From contig OZ251233.1 of NCBI GenBank assembly GCA_965240325.2, positions 744,001-808,000 on the forward strand: a DNA stretch of 64,000 bases, read 5' to 3'. Source of the stretch: Rebecca billardiae RCC1528 (lineage: Eukaryota > Haptophyta). Position numbers and translations under genes: made by a program. The notes under the pieces are model-generated. The model did no database searches. It saw only the letters and a program-made list of their open reading frames with translations, and was not told the origin of the DNA. Shown one piece after another: positions 10,344 to 23,500 of the stretch; position 1 is the stretch's first letter; every line of letters starts with the position of its first letter.

Positions 10344-11438
10344 GTGAGAAGCATGGTGCTCGGCGGCGGCGCAAAGCCGCGGAACGGGATGGACGAGGTG
10401 AGCAAGACGGGGGCGTACGAGCGGACGGCCTCGGGCTACCACGGCCAGGTTGAGCCGGGAGGCAAGTTCGAGCCCGAGGCTGACCGCTATCACATCTACG
10501 CGGCGTATGCGTGCCCGTGGGCGTGCGGTGTGCTCGCCATGATCAATTTGAAGGGGCTGGGGGACGTGATCTCCGTTTCGATCGCGCACCCCGTCTCCGG
10601 GTACACGCGCCCAAAGGACCCCAAGGACAAGCACATTGGCTGGACCTTCCGCACGCCCGACGAGGCGCCCGTGTCCAACCCGCTCGGCAATGGCGCGTTC
10701 GACGTCGACGCCGCGAGCACACCCGATCAGGTCAATGGCTGCAAGACACTGCGCGACGTATACGTGCTCAATAAGGACACTTTCGGCAAGTACACGACGC
10801 CCATGCTGTGGGACAAGAAGCTCAAGATGATCGTGAACAACGAGTCCGTGGAGATCCTGCGCATGCTCAACTCGCAGTTCAACCACCTCGCCAAGCACCC
10901 GCACGTCGACATGTTCCCGCCGCGGACGGAGGCGCTCGCGGTGAAGCTCAACGCGTGGATCTACGAGAGCATAAACAACGGCGTGTACCGCACGGGCTTC
11001 GCACGCTCGCAGGCTGCGTACCACGAGTCGGTGAGCGCGCTCTTCGACGGGCTCGACAGGTGCGAGGCGATCCTGGCCCGCAGCCGGTTCCTCACGGGCG
11101 ACAGGCTCACGTGGGTGGACATCCGCCTCTTCAACACACTGATAAGATTCGACCCGGTTTACGTGACGCACTTCAAGTGCAACCGCAAGCGCCTCGCCGA
11201 CTACACGCACCTGCCCAACTTCGTCCGCGACGTGTACTCGGTGAAGGGGATCGGGGCCACGTTCAACCTCAAGCACGTGAAGGAGCACTACTACAGCAGC
11301 CACACGTCCATCGCGCCCTTCGCCATCGTGCCCGAGCACGACGGGTTCGACCTGACCTCGCCGCACGTGAGAGATGGCGTGCGCTTCAAGGTGGCTGCGA
11401 TCGCGCGGCGCACGCTCGCGCCCGTAAGCGACGGATGA
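10344..11438 (+). CDS. Xi-class glutathione transferase (S-glutathionyl-(hydro)quinone reductase)
   Basis: 364 residues, intronless, close to the family norm (about 330-370). The catalytic motif YACPWA, with the nucleophilic Cys near residue 56, is present, preceded by RYHIYAAYACPW. The GST-C half contains the typical RFLTGDRLTWVDIRLFNTLIRFDPVY and NLPNFVRDVY-like segments. The enzyme reduces glutathionyl-hydroquinones with release of glutathione disulfide; yeast Ecm4 and bacterial YqjG belong to this class. No targeting peptide is evident, so a cytosolic location is likely. An earlier Met (MRSMVLGG) is used; the fourth codon is also Met. A very confident family assignment. Confidence 0.93.
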   Translation: MRSMVLGGGAKPRNGMDEVSKTGAYERTASGYHGQVEPGGKFEPEADRYHIYAAYACPWACGVLAMINLKGLGDVISVSIAHPVSGYTRPKDPKDKHIGWTFRTPDEAPVSNPLGNGAFDVDAASTPDQVNGCKTLRDVYVLNKDTFGKYTTPMLWDKKLKMIVNNESVEILRMLNSQFNHLAKHPHVDMFPPRTEALAVKLNAWIYESINNGVYRTGFARSQAAYHESVSALFDGLDRCEAILARSRFLTGDRLTWVDIRLFNTLIRFDPVYVTHFKCNRKRLADYTHLPNFVRDVYSVKGIGATFNLKHVKEHYYSSHTSIAPFAIVPEHDGFDLTSPHVRDGVRFKVAAIARRTLAPVSDG

Positions 11439-11639
11439 TCGATGAGTCTCAGTGAGATTCGAAGGAATTGGTCGGTCATCATCGTTGCATAAGAATTGAA
11501 GCGGCCAACCGCCGACCTTTTTCGTCATTATTGTTTCATCCTGCTCCGAAAAACGCGCGCGCGGCGCGCCCGCCGAGTTGCACGGGCCACTCGGACGATG
11601 GCGGACTCGCACGCGGATCCGCTGTGAGGTCGCAAAGGG

Positions 11640-11957
11640 ATGGGTCTCTTCCTGCACCTCGTGAGTTGCGCTGAGCCAGCCGGCTCGACGGGCACACACA
11701 TTATCGACGAGACTGCGCTCCTCAAGGCGGGCGCCCCGGCGAGCGACGCCGGGGCGGCAGAGCAGCGCACGGCGCTCAACCATGCGGTGATGCGCTGTGT
11801 CCAGCCATTGCGTGCGCTCCTGGCTGACCCAGCCGCACTACTCGTCCTCACGCTCGTGCTCGTGGTCATTGGCGCAGGCGTCTGGCGTGCCATCGTGAGT
11901 GCTCACCCCGCTGGCTCAGCCGGCCGCATTGCTGCGGCCGCGCGAGCAGGATGGTGA
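11640..11957 (+). CDS. Hypothetical small single-pass membrane protein
   Basis: A 105-residue frame. The only structural feature is a hydrophobic segment ALLVLTLVLVVIGAGVW (about residues 61-77) that could span a membrane, near the C-terminus as in tail-anchored proteins. Donor-like GTGAGT sequences occur within it (about 11660 and 11893), so the real gene may have further exons or the frame may be spurious. I do not recognise a family. Confidence 0.3.
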   Translation: MGLFLHLVSCAEPAGSTGTHIIDETALLKAGAPASDAGAAEQRTALNHAVMRCVQPLRALLADPAALLVLTLVLVVIGAGVWRAIVSAHPAGSAGRIAAAARAGW

Positions 11958-12719
11958 GCTTGGGCAGCAGTGTGTGTGCACCTCTGCGCACGCATGGACG
12001 CACACGCATGGACGCCGTCGCACCAGCCGAGCACACCGGTCGGCTGGGCGCGTGTCGCCCAGAATGGGCTCATGCGGAGCGACTGTGAACTGCCTGCCGA
12101 GGCGGTGCGCACGCTGCGCCCCGCCACAGCGGCGTGCGGGAGCCTAGACTTCATCCATCCTCAACCCATCCTGCGTGGTGACGCCGTGACTGCCTTGAAC
12201 CGACCTCCATCCCTGAACGCTTGCGCTTTGCGCAATTTGCGCAATCATACTACGCCTACTCCTCGAGCCTGCCCACCCGTGGTTGGCTGAGCCGCCGGAG
12301 TGCCACTGCTGCGGGCCCGCGCCCCCGCAGCGGCGGCGGGCCTCACTCCTCAGCCCCGTCACTTAGTCTTATCACTGCTCACTCAGGCACTAGCCACTAG
12401 CTAGCTACTGCCTACTCGCTCGCCTCATGGATCACAGATGACACAGGCTCAGATGACGATTATTATGACTGCTGAAGGCAATATATATATATACTAATAT
12501 AGTATATATATATTAATCGAAGCTACGACCGCTCTTATTATTATATTATTCTGATTCATGACCGCAATAGCCCGCGTCGTAATTCCCGACGAACGAATAG
12601 GATTACCGATTACGGGTCCGGATCGCCTCGGAGTGCCGGCGGTGATGATGTGACTCGGATCCGAGCCGCTCAGATGCCAGTGATGATATGATACGCTGAG
12701 TACATATCATCGTCGCGCG
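11958..12719. other. Convergent spacer with AT-rich palindrome
   Basis: This lies between a plus-strand frame and the 3' end of the RRM gene (-). It contains the AT-rich inverted repeat at 12483-12513 and a second AT-rich stretch around 12535-12555. Otherwise nothing is recognised. Confidence 0.5.
12483..12513. repeat. AT-rich palindrome
   Basis: Two 14-bp arms, ATATATATATACTA and its reverse complement, flank the centre ATA, in a region that is otherwise GC-rich. It lies in the spacer between convergent 3' ends and could extrude a cruciform. It resembles the palindromes at 38928-38970, which have the same setting. Confidence 0.85.
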
Positions 12720-13226
12720 TCATTCTGCAGCCTCTCCAGCAGGGTCATCGTCTGCTGCTAATACTATGACCGTTGATGCTGCTTCCGAAGCTCCTGACAA
12801 TGAAGCCGCGCCGCCTGGGGGTGCGGCCCGCGTCAGGCTGCGGGAGTCGGCGGTTCCGCCGCAGGCAGCACTTGTCGCCCCACAAGTATGTGTGATCTGA
12901 GCTGCTGGCTCCGGTCGTTTGCTTTGCGAGCTATCTGCACCCCATTCGCGAGCGACCAGCCTGCGCGCTGGGTTCGGGCCGACAGCGCCGTCCAGCGCGC
13001 TGACGGCCGCTCGCGCGGCATCCGCAGTGGCAAAGTCGACCCTGGCGTGGCCCTTTGACCAGCCGTTGCGCTTGCGCGCGACGGACGTGCACACAGGGCT
13101 CACGCCCGCCTCGTCCCTCAGCCACGCGGCGAGCCCCTCGTCGTCGAGTCCGAACGGGAGCCCTCCAACGTAGAGGGAAGCGAGCGGCCCATCATCATCG
13201 CCGCCATCGATGGAGATCGCCGCCAT
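12720..13226 (-). CDS. Small RRM-domain RNA-binding protein
   Basis: 168 residues from the Met at 13226. One RNA-recognition motif fills about residues 15-95: RNP2 is LYVGGLPF, RNP1 is KGHARVDF (normally [RK]G-[FY]-[GA]-[FY]-V-x-F, so the first aromatic is replaced by His), and the domain closes with RLVAREWG. The C-terminal 70 residues are low complexity and probably disordered. The RNA target is unknown. The frame continues upstream to 13508 across the divergent TRRAP start; I reject that extension because it is Arg-rich and antisense to exon 1. The start codons of the two genes are 160 bp apart if TRRAP starts at 13386. Confidence 0.75.
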   Translation of the reverse strand: MAAISIDGGDDDGPLASLYVGGLPFGLDDEGLAAWLRDEAGVSPVCTSVARKRNGWSKGHARVDFATADAARAAVSALDGAVGPNPARRLVAREWGADSSQSKRPEPAAQITHTCGATSAACGGTADSRSLTRAAPPGGAASLSGASEAASTVIVLAADDDPAGEAAE

Positions 13227-13385
13227 GGATCGAGATCGCCGCGTGGTGAGTCCGGTGCCACCGTGAAATGGCCGCTGCGGGCTCGGCAGCACGAGCGGTG
13301 CGCACCGCTGCGCCAGCGAGGCCGCAGCCACTGGCACTCGGTCGGCGGCGAGGTCGCGCCGCACGCGCGGCCGTCGTCGTCGGCG
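13227..13385. promoter_or_regulatory. Putative bidirectional promoter (RRM protein / TRRAP)
   Basis: A spacer between divergent start codons, based on arrangement. An in-frame upstream ATG for TRRAP at 13263 would shrink it to 36 bp. No core elements are recognised. Confidence 0.35.
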
Positions 13386-16300
13386 ATGCTGCTCACAGGG
13401 AGCTTCGAGGCACATGCCGCGAAGCTGGTGGACACCAGCCTGAGTACGTGCACGAGCCGCTCCGCCCGCCCGCGGCCCCTGCACACGAGCTCGTCGCGGC
13501 CGCCGCATGCGATTGTGTTTGGCAGGGCGGCGCAGGGCAGGCGCCCTCGCCGCGCACGCGGGGGGGGCGGGCGCCGTGACCGGTCGTGCGCAGTGGCCGC
13601 GGCATGCGCGTGGTTACACGAAGCCGCGCGCCACCTCCGGCGCGCTGACGCGCCCCCGATCCCCCCTCCGCCGTGCCTCCGCGCCGCCGTCGCGTCCGCC
13701 GCCGCTCCTGCCTGCCTCCGCCGCCGCCGCTCCGTCTGCGCGCGCGTCACGCGCGCAGCCAACGAGCAGCGGCTGCAGGTGGTGACCGAGATCCGCGACT
13801 CGATCGAGATCGTGCACACCTCCGAGTACGGCAACTTCCTGAAGAACTTCTTCTCGGGCTTCTGCGCGCTGCTGAAGCAGGGCACGCCGCAGTTTGTGGA
13901 CGGCACCGAGCAGAAGATTCGGAACGCGCTGCTCGAGATCCTGAACCGGCTGCCGAACAACGAGACGCTGCGGCCGCACGTGGCGGACATGCTCGCGCTG
14001 TGCATGCAGCTGCTGCGCGACGACAACGAGGAGAACGCCGTGCTCTGCCTGCGCATCATCTTTGACCTGCACAAGAACTTCAGGCCCACGCTCGAGGCGG
14101 AGGTGGAGCCGTTCCTGCAGTTCGTGATGACGATGTACCGCCAGCTGCCGCACGTGATCTCGAAGGTGTTCCCCGAGCCGCTGCAGGGCGGCGCGGCCGC
14201 CGCCGCCGGCGCGCCCTCCGTCGAGCAGGCGAGCGCGCGGCTGCACAAGGCGACCGCGCAGCTGACCAAGCTGCAGCAGCAGGGGGAGCGTGCCGCGCAG
14301 CAGGCGGCCGAGCTGCAGGCGAAGCTGCCGCTGCTGCAGCAGGCGGTGCAGCGCGCGGCGGCGACGCTGGGCGAGGCGAAGCAGCACGCGCAGTCCACGA
14401 CCCAGACCGCCAGCGCGGCGCAGGCCGCCGCCGCCGCCGCGGGCGCCGCGGGCTCGGCGCAGCAGGCGGCGGCGCAGGCGGCGGCCGCTGCCGCGCAGCA
14501 GGCGGCCCAGGACCAGCAGACGGCGAGCGCGGCGCACCAGAGCGCGCAGCAGGCGCTGCTGAAGCACGCGCAGATGGTGCAGACGGTGCACGCGCACGGC
14601 AAGCAGGTGAAGGAGCTCCTCGCGCAGGCCGAGGCCGAGCAGACCGCCGCGCAGCAGGCGCTGACGCAGGCGCAGGCGCTCGCGCAGCAGGGCGCGCGCG
14701 CCGGCGGCGGCACCGCGGCGGCGGGCGCGGCGGCGGCGGCAGCGGGTGGGCCGTCTGACCCGGCGCCGGCCGGCTCGCCCGCCGCCGCCACGTCCACCGC
14801 CGCGGCCGGCGCGCCCGCGGCCGGCGCGGCGGCCGCGCCCTCGGCCGCGCCGGCGGCGGCGAGCGCGGCGACGGCGGCCGGCGGCGCGCCTGCTGCGGCC
14901 GCGGGCGCGCAGCCGGCGGGCGCGCCGGCCGCGGCGGGCGCGGGCGGCTCGGGCGCGGGCGGCGCCGGCGCCGCCTCTACCGGCGCGCCCGCGTCCGCCG
15001 CCCAAGCCGCGGCGGGCGGCGGCGGCGGCGGCGCGCCGCCGAGCGCGCCGCCGGCGGGCGGCGCGCGGCTGACGCGCTCAACGGAGAGCTTCAAGGTGCT
15101 GACGGAGTGCCCGCTGATCGTGATGCTGCTCTTCCAGCTGTACCCGCGCTTCATCGAGAAGACCATCCCCGACCTGATCCCGCTGATGGTCAACACGCTG
15201 CGGCTGCAGGCGGCCACGCCCGGCCCGGACGCGCGCGCGCTGTATGCCGACCTGATGGCCGCGCAGGTGAAGACGCTTTCATTCCTTACCTACCTGCTGC
15301 GCGCGTTCGCGGACTTCATGCGCTCGTACCAGGAGGCGATCCCGCTGTGCGTCATCCAGCTCCTCCACAACGCGCCCCCGGACTCGACCACCATCCGGAA
15401 GGACATCCTCGTCGCGACGCGGCACATCCTCGCCACCGACTTTCGAAAAGGGTTCTTTGTGAAGGTGGATACTCTGCTCGATGAGGACCTCCTGATCGGC
15501 GCGGGCGGCGGCGGGGGCGGGCGGCACGCGAGCCGCTCGAGCCACGAGGCGCTCCGCCCGCTCGCGTGCTCCACGCTCGCCGACCTCGTGCACCACGTCC
15601 GCGCCGAGCTCACGATGGCGCAGCTCTCGCGCGTCGTGCACATCTTTGCGCGGCACATCCACGACCCGACGCTGCCGCTCTCCATCCACACGACGAGCGT
15701 GCGGCTGCTGCTCAACCTGGTGGAGAACATCTTCCACAAGCAGGAGAGCGAGGCGCGCGCGCTGCTCGTGCGCATCCTCGACACGCTCGTCAACAAGTTC
15801 GCCACGCTGCGCCGGCACATCACGCGCGTGCTCGAGGAGGTGGCGGCCGACCAGCAGCCGGGCGGCGGCGGCGGCGGCGCCGCCGCCGCCGCCGCCCTCG
15901 AGGACGGCGGCGGCGGCGCGGGCGGCAAGACGGGCGGCGGCGGGCCGGACGCGGCGCGCGGCGCGACGGGCTCGGGCGGCGGCGGCGCCGCCGCCGCCGC
16001 CGCCGCCTCCGCCGCGGGCGCCGCCGCGGGCGCCGCCGCCGGCGGCGGCGCGAGCGGCAGCGCGGCGGCCGCGACCGCGTCCGCTGCGGCGGACGGCGCG
16101 GGCGCGCGCGCGACGCCTGAGACGATCCGCGAGTGCAAGCAGCTGCTCAAGACGATGGTGCTCGGCGTGAAGACGGTGGTGTGGTCCGTGTCGAACTCGC
16201 GCCCGCCCACCGCCGCGCCGCCGTCCGCGGCCACCACGCTCGTGCCCGGCGTGCCGCTGCTCGGCGGCGCGGGCGGCGCGGCGGGCGCGCCCGCGGCCGC

Positions 16301-17892
16301 CGCGCCGGCCAGGCCCGCGGCCGCGCCCGTCGCGGCGCCGCAGCAGAAGGGGATGACCGAGGGCGAGTGCAAGCTGGTGTCGCGGCTGCTGCGGCACGGG
16401 CTGCGCTGCTTCGCGCTGTACGGCCCGCTGCCGCCGCCGCCCGCGAGCGCCGCCGCCGCCTCCGCCTCGGCGGCGGGCGGCGGTGCGGTCGTGGCGGCGG
16501 GCTCGGCCGCCGCCGCCGCGGCGGCGGCGGCGGCGCCGCCGCCGCCGGCTCAGCCGGCGTCGGCGAGCTCGCAGGAGGAGAAGGAGGTGCTCGACTACTT
16601 CGCGGGCGTGTTCACGGTGCTCGACCCGAAGAACTTCACCTCGATCTTCCAGAAGGAGATGCCCTTCCTCCTCGAGCACCTGCTCGCCAACGGCGCCATG
16701 TCGACCGTGTTGCAGCACTTCCTCGCCAACTCGAACGTCTCGAGAACATTCGCGGACATCCTGCTCGGCTTCCTCACGGCGCGGCTCTCGGGGCTGGCGG
16801 AGCCGAGCTCGCGCGAGGCGCCGATCCTGCTGCGCCTCTTCAAGCTCGTCTTCGGCTCGATCACGCTCTTCCCCGAGAACGAGCCCGTGCTGCGGCCGCA
16901 CCTCGCGGCGATCGTGAACGGAGCTCTGCGGCAGGCGGCGCAGTGCGCCAACCCGTCGCACCTGCTCTACCTGCTGCGCGCGCTGTTCAAGAGCATCGGC
17001 GGCGGCAAGTTCGAGTCGCTGTACAAGGAGTTCATGCCGCTGCTCCCGCCGCTGCTCGCGCACCTGATGCGGTACATCCACTGCGTGCACACGTCGGGGC
17101 TTCGCGAGCTGCTGGTCGAGCTGTGCCTCACGCTGCCCGCGCGCCTCTCGACGCTGCTGCCGTACCTGCACCTGCTGATGCGGCCGGTGCTGCTCGCGCT
17201 GTCGGGGCCGGCGGAGCTGGTGACGCTCGCGCTGCGCACGCTCGAGTTCTGGATCGACCACCTCCACCCCGACTTCATCCAGCCGCTGATGGCGCCCAAG
17301 ATGCGCGAGCTGCTGCTGATGCTGTGCAAGCAGCTGCAGCCGGCGCCGCACCAGTTCGGGCCGATCGCTATCCGGATCCTGGGCAAGCTGGGCGGGCGCA
17401 ACCGGCGCTTCCTGCGCGAGCCCGTCGCGATCGAGTGGCGGCCGAGCGCCGTGCCCGTCGTGCTCGTCAACATGCGCCTCGGCGACCCGCCCGCCGCCGT
17501 CGGCGGCCCGCTCGACGTGGGCGCGGCCGCGCTCGGCGACGGGTATGGCGCGGTCACCGCGACGGCCGGCGTCGCCATCGAGCCCGGCGCGGGCGCGGCG
17601 CCCTCGCTCACGCTGTCGCTCGACGCGCCGATCAAGTTCGCGACGCAGGTGCTGCGCGCCGCCGCGGCAGCCGCGCCGCCGCCGCCGGGCGTCGCGCCGG
17701 GCAGCACCTCCTCCGCCGCGGCGCTCGGCCTCGCGCCACCAGCCGAGCTCGGCGCAGCGGACGAGCGAGCGACGCCGGGCGCGCCCGGCGCCGCCGCCGC
17801 CGCGGGCGCGGCGGGGGCGGCGGCTCGGCCGGGCGCGAGCGGGGCGGCGGGCGGCGCGGCGGGCGCCGTCGGCGCCACCGCGCCCGCCGCGC

Positions 17893-17923
<31 letters not shown>

Positions 17924-20900
17924 GGGCTCGGGCGGCGCCCCGTCCGCCCGGGAGACCAAGCTGGCCGCCGCTCTCGCCCTGGTCGAGCATAGCCTGCTGC
18001 TGATGCTCACTGGGCGCGCGCACAGCCCGGCGGAGGGCGGCGAGGAGGGCGGCGGGGCGATGGAGGTGGACGCGGGCGGCGGCGCGAAGGTCTCCCTCTG
18101 CGTCTTCCCCGCGAGCGAGGAGGCCGCCGCCGAGTCGGAGCAGCGCGGCAAGGTGCCCGCGCCGCCACTTCGGATGGCGTCGGCCGACGCGGCGCGCGCC
18201 GAGGTGACGCCGTGCGCGTTCTCGCCGACGCCGGACCAGCTGGAGGGGCAGGAGGCGAGCGCGGCGGCGCTGCTCGAGGGGCTGATCGACGGCGCGGCGG
18301 AGCCCACGCTCAAGCCGCACGCCGCGCCGCTCGCCGCCGCCATCTTCCGCCACCTCGCGCTGCTCTGGCTGAGTGGCGCCGACCTGTCGATCGAGCGGCG
18401 AGCGGAGCACCGGATGGCGCGACTGCGGCCTGCGGTCTTCATGGTGGCGCTGTGCAACGGGCTGGGCGCGGAGCAGCCGGCGCGCGCGCGCGCGGCGGCG
18501 GACGTGCTGCGCGCCGTGCTCGACATGCTGCCGCACACCTCGCCCGCCGGCGAGCTCGGCGCGGACGGGCGCGTCGCGGCGGGCGGCGGCGGCGGCGAGC
18601 CGTCGCCGGGCGGCGCCGCGCGCGCCGTCGCGAAAGGCACGCGCGCGGCCGCGCTGCTCGACGGGCTGACGGACTACTGCGCGCACCGCTGCATGGCGCA
18701 CGGCTGGGCGGACCGGCACGGCGGCTGCCGCGCGCTCGCCGTCCTCGCCTCCTCCGCCGCCGTGCCGCAGTGGTGGCTGCGCGCGCGCCAGATCCAAATC
18801 GTGGATGCGCTCCTGCACGTTTCCGCGGACGCGCCGCATGAGGTGGGGGTGGCGTCGCTCGAGCACGTGGCGACGGCGCTCGACGCGCTGATCGACCGGT
18901 GCTACCCGCCGCCGCCGAGGCCGGCGGGCGCGGCGCCGTCCTCCACGCGCGCGCGCGCCGCGTCCGACGGCCCCGCGCCGATGGAAGTTGACGGTGGCGG
19001 CGGCGGCGGCGCGGCGGCGGGCTCGGGCGGCGGTGCGGCGGCGGGCGGCGCGGCGGCGGCGGGCGGCGGCGGCGGCGCGCCCGCCGCGGCGCGCGTGCCG
19101 CTGCCGGACGAGACGGTGGAGCTGATCGCGCGGATCGCGCGCGAGCTCAGCGCGTCCAACGGCCCGCTGCGCTCGACGGCGCAGCGCCTGCTGGTCCGGC
19201 TGGAGGTCCGGCTGCAGCTGCCGGTGGCGTACTTACTGCTGCCGTCGCGGCCTGTGCTGCTGGCAGCGTGCCTGGAGCGGCCGCTGCGGCACATGCGCAC
19301 GGAGCACCTGATCGGCGTGATCGACTGCCTCAAGTTCTGCCTGCAGCACGAGCAGCGCACGGCGGCGGCGGCGGCGGCGGCGGCCAAGCGCGCCGCGGCC
19401 GAGGCGGCGGCGGTCGCCGCCGCGGCCAGCGCCGCGACCGCGGCGCAGGCGGCCGCGTGCGCGCCGGCGGCGGCGGCGGCGGCGCCGACGGGCGGTGCCG
19501 GCGCGCCCGCGGCCGCGGCCGGCACCGCCGGCACCGCGGCCGCCGCGGCGGCGCCGACGGGCGCGGGCGCAGCCGCGGCCGCGGCCGCCTCCGGTGCGGG
19601 TGCGGCCGCGCCGCCGAGCAAGCCCGCCGCCGCGCCGCCGCCGGCCGCGTCGGCGGCGTCGGCGGCGCCCGGCGCGAGGCGGCCCGCGGCGCCGCCGCCG
19701 CCGCTGCCGGCGGGCGTGCCGCCGCCCCAGCTCGTGCCCGTGACCGAGCCCTTCCTCCAGCTGCTGCGCGACGCGCTCGACGCTGCGGACGAAGTCGCGT
19801 CGACGGACGAGGTTCCGCGCGACCGGTTCATGCGCGTGTACGCGTCGCAGCCGCGCTCCACGCTGCTCGTGCTGCAGCTGCGCGTGCTGTGCATCGAGCT
19901 GCTGTGCGCGGCGGTCGGGTGCGACGCGCTCAAGCAGCCCGAGCACGACCGGCTGCGCAACCGCATCATCGGCGCCTTCTTCAAGGCGCTGACGGCCAAG
20001 TCGGAGGAGGTGGTGGCGGTGGCCAAGGAAGGTCTGGGACAGGTGATCCGGCAGCAGAAGCTGCAGAAGGAGCTGCTGCAGACGTCGCTGCGCCCGATCC
20101 TGCTAAACCTGGCGGACTACCGCAAGCTCACCGTGCCGCTGCTGCAGTGCCTCGCGCGGCTGCTGCAGCTCCTCTCCAACTTCTTCAACGTGACGCTCGG
20201 GCAGAAGCTCCTCGAGCACCTGCGCAAGTGGACGGACCCCGAGTCGCTCGCAAAGGTGCGGCAGGCGGGCCGGCCGGGCGAGGAGGTGGCGATCGCCGCC
20301 GCGATCATCGACCTGTTCCACCTGCTGCCGCCCGCGCCGAACAAGTTCATCGAGCCGCTCGTGCGCGTCACGCTCGACCTCGAGGCGCAGCTGCCCGGCA
20401 CCGGCTCGGACGGCCGGCTGTGGTCGCCGTACCGCGAGGCGCTCCTCCCGTACGCAAACCGGCACGCGCCCGACACCGTCTCCTTCTTCCTCGCGCGGCT
20501 CGCGGTCGCGCCGGTCTCGCGCATCTTCGTGTCGCTGGTCTCGCACGCGGACGGCGGCCCGCTGCGCGCCGAGCTCGCCGGCTCGGCGGACGCGCTGCTG
20601 CGGCACACGCTGCGGCTGAGCGCGGACGACAGCGCGCGGCTCTCGACCGAGCAGCTGCGCGACGTGCGCTTCGCCGGGCTGCAGCTCGTGCGCGCGCTGT
20701 GCTCGCACGACGCCGAGTGGCTCCCGGCGCACCCCAAGGTGCTGTACGCGCTGTTCGAGCTGTGGCGCTCGGCCGAGCGCACCGAGCGGCTGCGCACCGA
20801 GTCGGCGCAGTCGCTCGAGCACGCCAAGGAGTCGAAGCTGATCGTAAAGTGCTTCCTTGCCTACTGCCGCGCGACCTCTGCCGACGCGGCGCCCGCGCAC

Positions 20901-23465
20901 AAGCCGAGCTCCGCGGCGGCGCTCTCGTCCGCCGCCGAGGCGGGCGCGGCTGCGGGCGGCGTGGCGGCGGGCGCGCCCGCCGCGCCCGCCGCGCCGCCCG
21001 CCGCCGCCGCGCCGCCCGCCGCCGCCGCGCCCGCCGCGCCGCCCGCCGCGCCGCCGTCGGCGGACGCGCCGATGCCCGACGCCGCGTCGGCACTCAGCCC
21101 GGCTGCCGCCGCCTCGCCCGCGGCGGCGGCGGCGGACGCGGCGGCCGCGCACGCGCGCGCGCTGCGCGCCCGCCCGAGCGCCTCCACGCACGTGCAGCTC
21201 CTCTTCGCCATGCTGCCCATCTTCCTCGAGCGCACCCTCGTCGACTTCTCCTTCCTCAAGAGCTACTACAGGCGCGAGGTCGCCGAGGCCTACTCGGCCA
21301 CCGCCAAGGCCGACGTGCTCGTGTACTTTTTGCAGGCGGCGTGCGGGCCGCGGCCGTCGCTCTCGGCGGACGAGTCGGTGCTCGCGCTGCAGCTGCTCAT
21401 CCTGCCGATGCTGCGCGCGGCGGTGCGGCAGGGCCACGCCGAGGCGGTGCTCAGCCCGGACGTGCTGTGGTACGTGGTCTCGCACCTGCTCGACGCAAAC
21501 ACGCTCTACTCCGAGGCGATGAAGATTGAGCTGCTCCGGCTCTCGACGCTGCTGATCGAGGCGGTGCCCTCGCGGCTGGTCGAGCACCGCAAGGACCTGA
21601 TCAAGTTCGCGTGGAACCACCTCAAGTCCGACGAGTCCGTCTCGAAGCAGTGCGCGTACGTGAACGTGTGCCACTTCATCCACCAGTACGAGACGCCGTC
21701 CAAGATCATCCTGCAGGTGTACGTGGCGCTGATCCGCACGTTCCAGCCCGAGTCGCGCGCGCTGGTGCGGCAGGCGCTGGACATCCTCACGCCCGCGCTG
21801 CCGCAGCGCCTGCCCGCGGGCGACCACCGCTACCCCACGTGGATCAAGTGGACGAAGAAGATCGTCGTGGAGGAGGGCCACTCGCTGCCGCAGCTCGTGC
21901 ACATCTGGCAGCACGTCACCCGCCACCCGGGCCAGTTCTACTCGTCACGCGCGCAGTTCGTGCCGCAGATGGTGAACTCGCTCAACCGGATCGGGCTGGC
22001 GAACAACACGCCGCTCGACAACCGCCGGCTCGCGGTGGAGCTCACCGCGCTCATCGTCGCGTGGGAGGAGCAAAGGCTCGCGTCGGTGGCGGCGCGCGCG
22101 CGCGGCGGCGGCGGCGGCGCGCCCGCCTCGGCCGAGCCCGCGGCCAAGCGCCAGCGCGTCGACGGCGGCGCGGCGGCGGCGCCGGGCGCGGCCGCGCCCG
22201 CCGGCGCGGCGGCCGCCGCGGCCGCGGGCGGCGCCGCGGCGGACGACGACTTCCGCCCGTCCACCGCCATCGTCGAGATCGTCGTCAACTTCCTGGTGCG
22301 CGTCGCGCTCGTCTCGGGCGCGGGCGCGGACGCGCAGTCGCAGAGCGCCTCCGCCTCGGCCGCGTCGCAGGCGCAGGCGGCCGCGGCGGCGAAGGGCTCG
22401 CAGGCGCTCTCCGCGCAGGCCATCGAGCTGCTCGGCCAGACGCTGCGCATCTGGCCCGGCGCAAACATCAAGTTCGCCTACTTTGAGAAGCAGGTGCAGG
22501 TGTGTGTGCGTGCGTGTGTGTGTGCGCGGTGTGCGTGTGTGCGCGCTCGTGGGTGTGCGTGCGGGCCGACGGGGGCGACGCCGCGGCGCCGCGCCCCGCC
22601 TCACCTCGCCACGCGCCGCCCGCCGCGCGCGCGCGCGACCTGCGCGCAGGCGTCCTCGCCCGAGTCGCACCAGGCGCTGCTCGCCACGCTGCGCGTGCTG
22701 CAGACCGTGTGCGGCGCGCACGCCACGTTCGCGCGGCGCAACCTCGCGCCGCTGCACGCGCTGGTCGGCCCGCTGTTCAGCGCGCACGCGGCCAACACGC
22801 GGATCGTGCAGGCGATCTGCTCGCTGCTCGGCCAGCTGATGGCGATGCTCAACGCCGAGGGCGCGCCGCAGCCGGAGGCGGGCGGCGGCGGCGCGCCGAG
22901 CTCCGGCGCGCCGGGCGGCGCCGACGGCGCGGCGCCGCCGCCGGGCGGCGGCGGCGCCGACTCCGCCGCGGCGCAGGCGGGGATCTCGCAGGACTACGGC
23001 TCGCACGCGCGCTTCGTCTCGACGCTGATCCAGCAGTCCTTCGGCGCGCACGACCGCGACGGCCTGCTCTTCCCCGTGGTGCACCTTCTGGACGAGGCGG
23101 CGCCGCACTGCCCCGAGCTGCTCGACGCCCACATCGTCGCACTGATCAAGCTGCTGCACCGGCTGGCGAAGGAGCACTCGTCGCGCCGCGCGGACGGCGC
23201 GGGCGGCGCGGGCGGCTCCGACGGCCCCGACTCGGCCACGTCGATGCTCAAGACGGCGCTGCGCCTCGTGCAGCACACGCCGAGACTGCTGGACGTCGCG
23301 GAGGCGCGCAAGCCGTGCTTCCAAGCTCTCGTGCTGCTCATCGACCGCTCGCACGACGTCGAGCTGCTCTCGGGCGTGATCGCGCTGCTGCGCGTGTGGA
23401 TCCTCAACCCGCCGCCGCCGCTGCCGCCCGCGGGCGCGGCGGGCTCGGGCGGCGGCGCGGCGGCG

Positions 23466-23500
<35 letters not shown>

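Noticed and set aside
13118-15217. Minus-strand frame extending through TRRAP exon 2 into the RRM gene
   Set aside because: Its product is mostly Ala/Pro/Cys low complexity, and it conflicts with both TRRAP and the RRM gene.
15279-18866. Antisense open frame of 1195 codons across TRRAP
   Set aside because: It consists almost wholly of Arg, Ala, Gly and Leu with no domain, and lies opposite conserved TRRAP sequence. Frames this long arise because stop codons are rare at this GC content.
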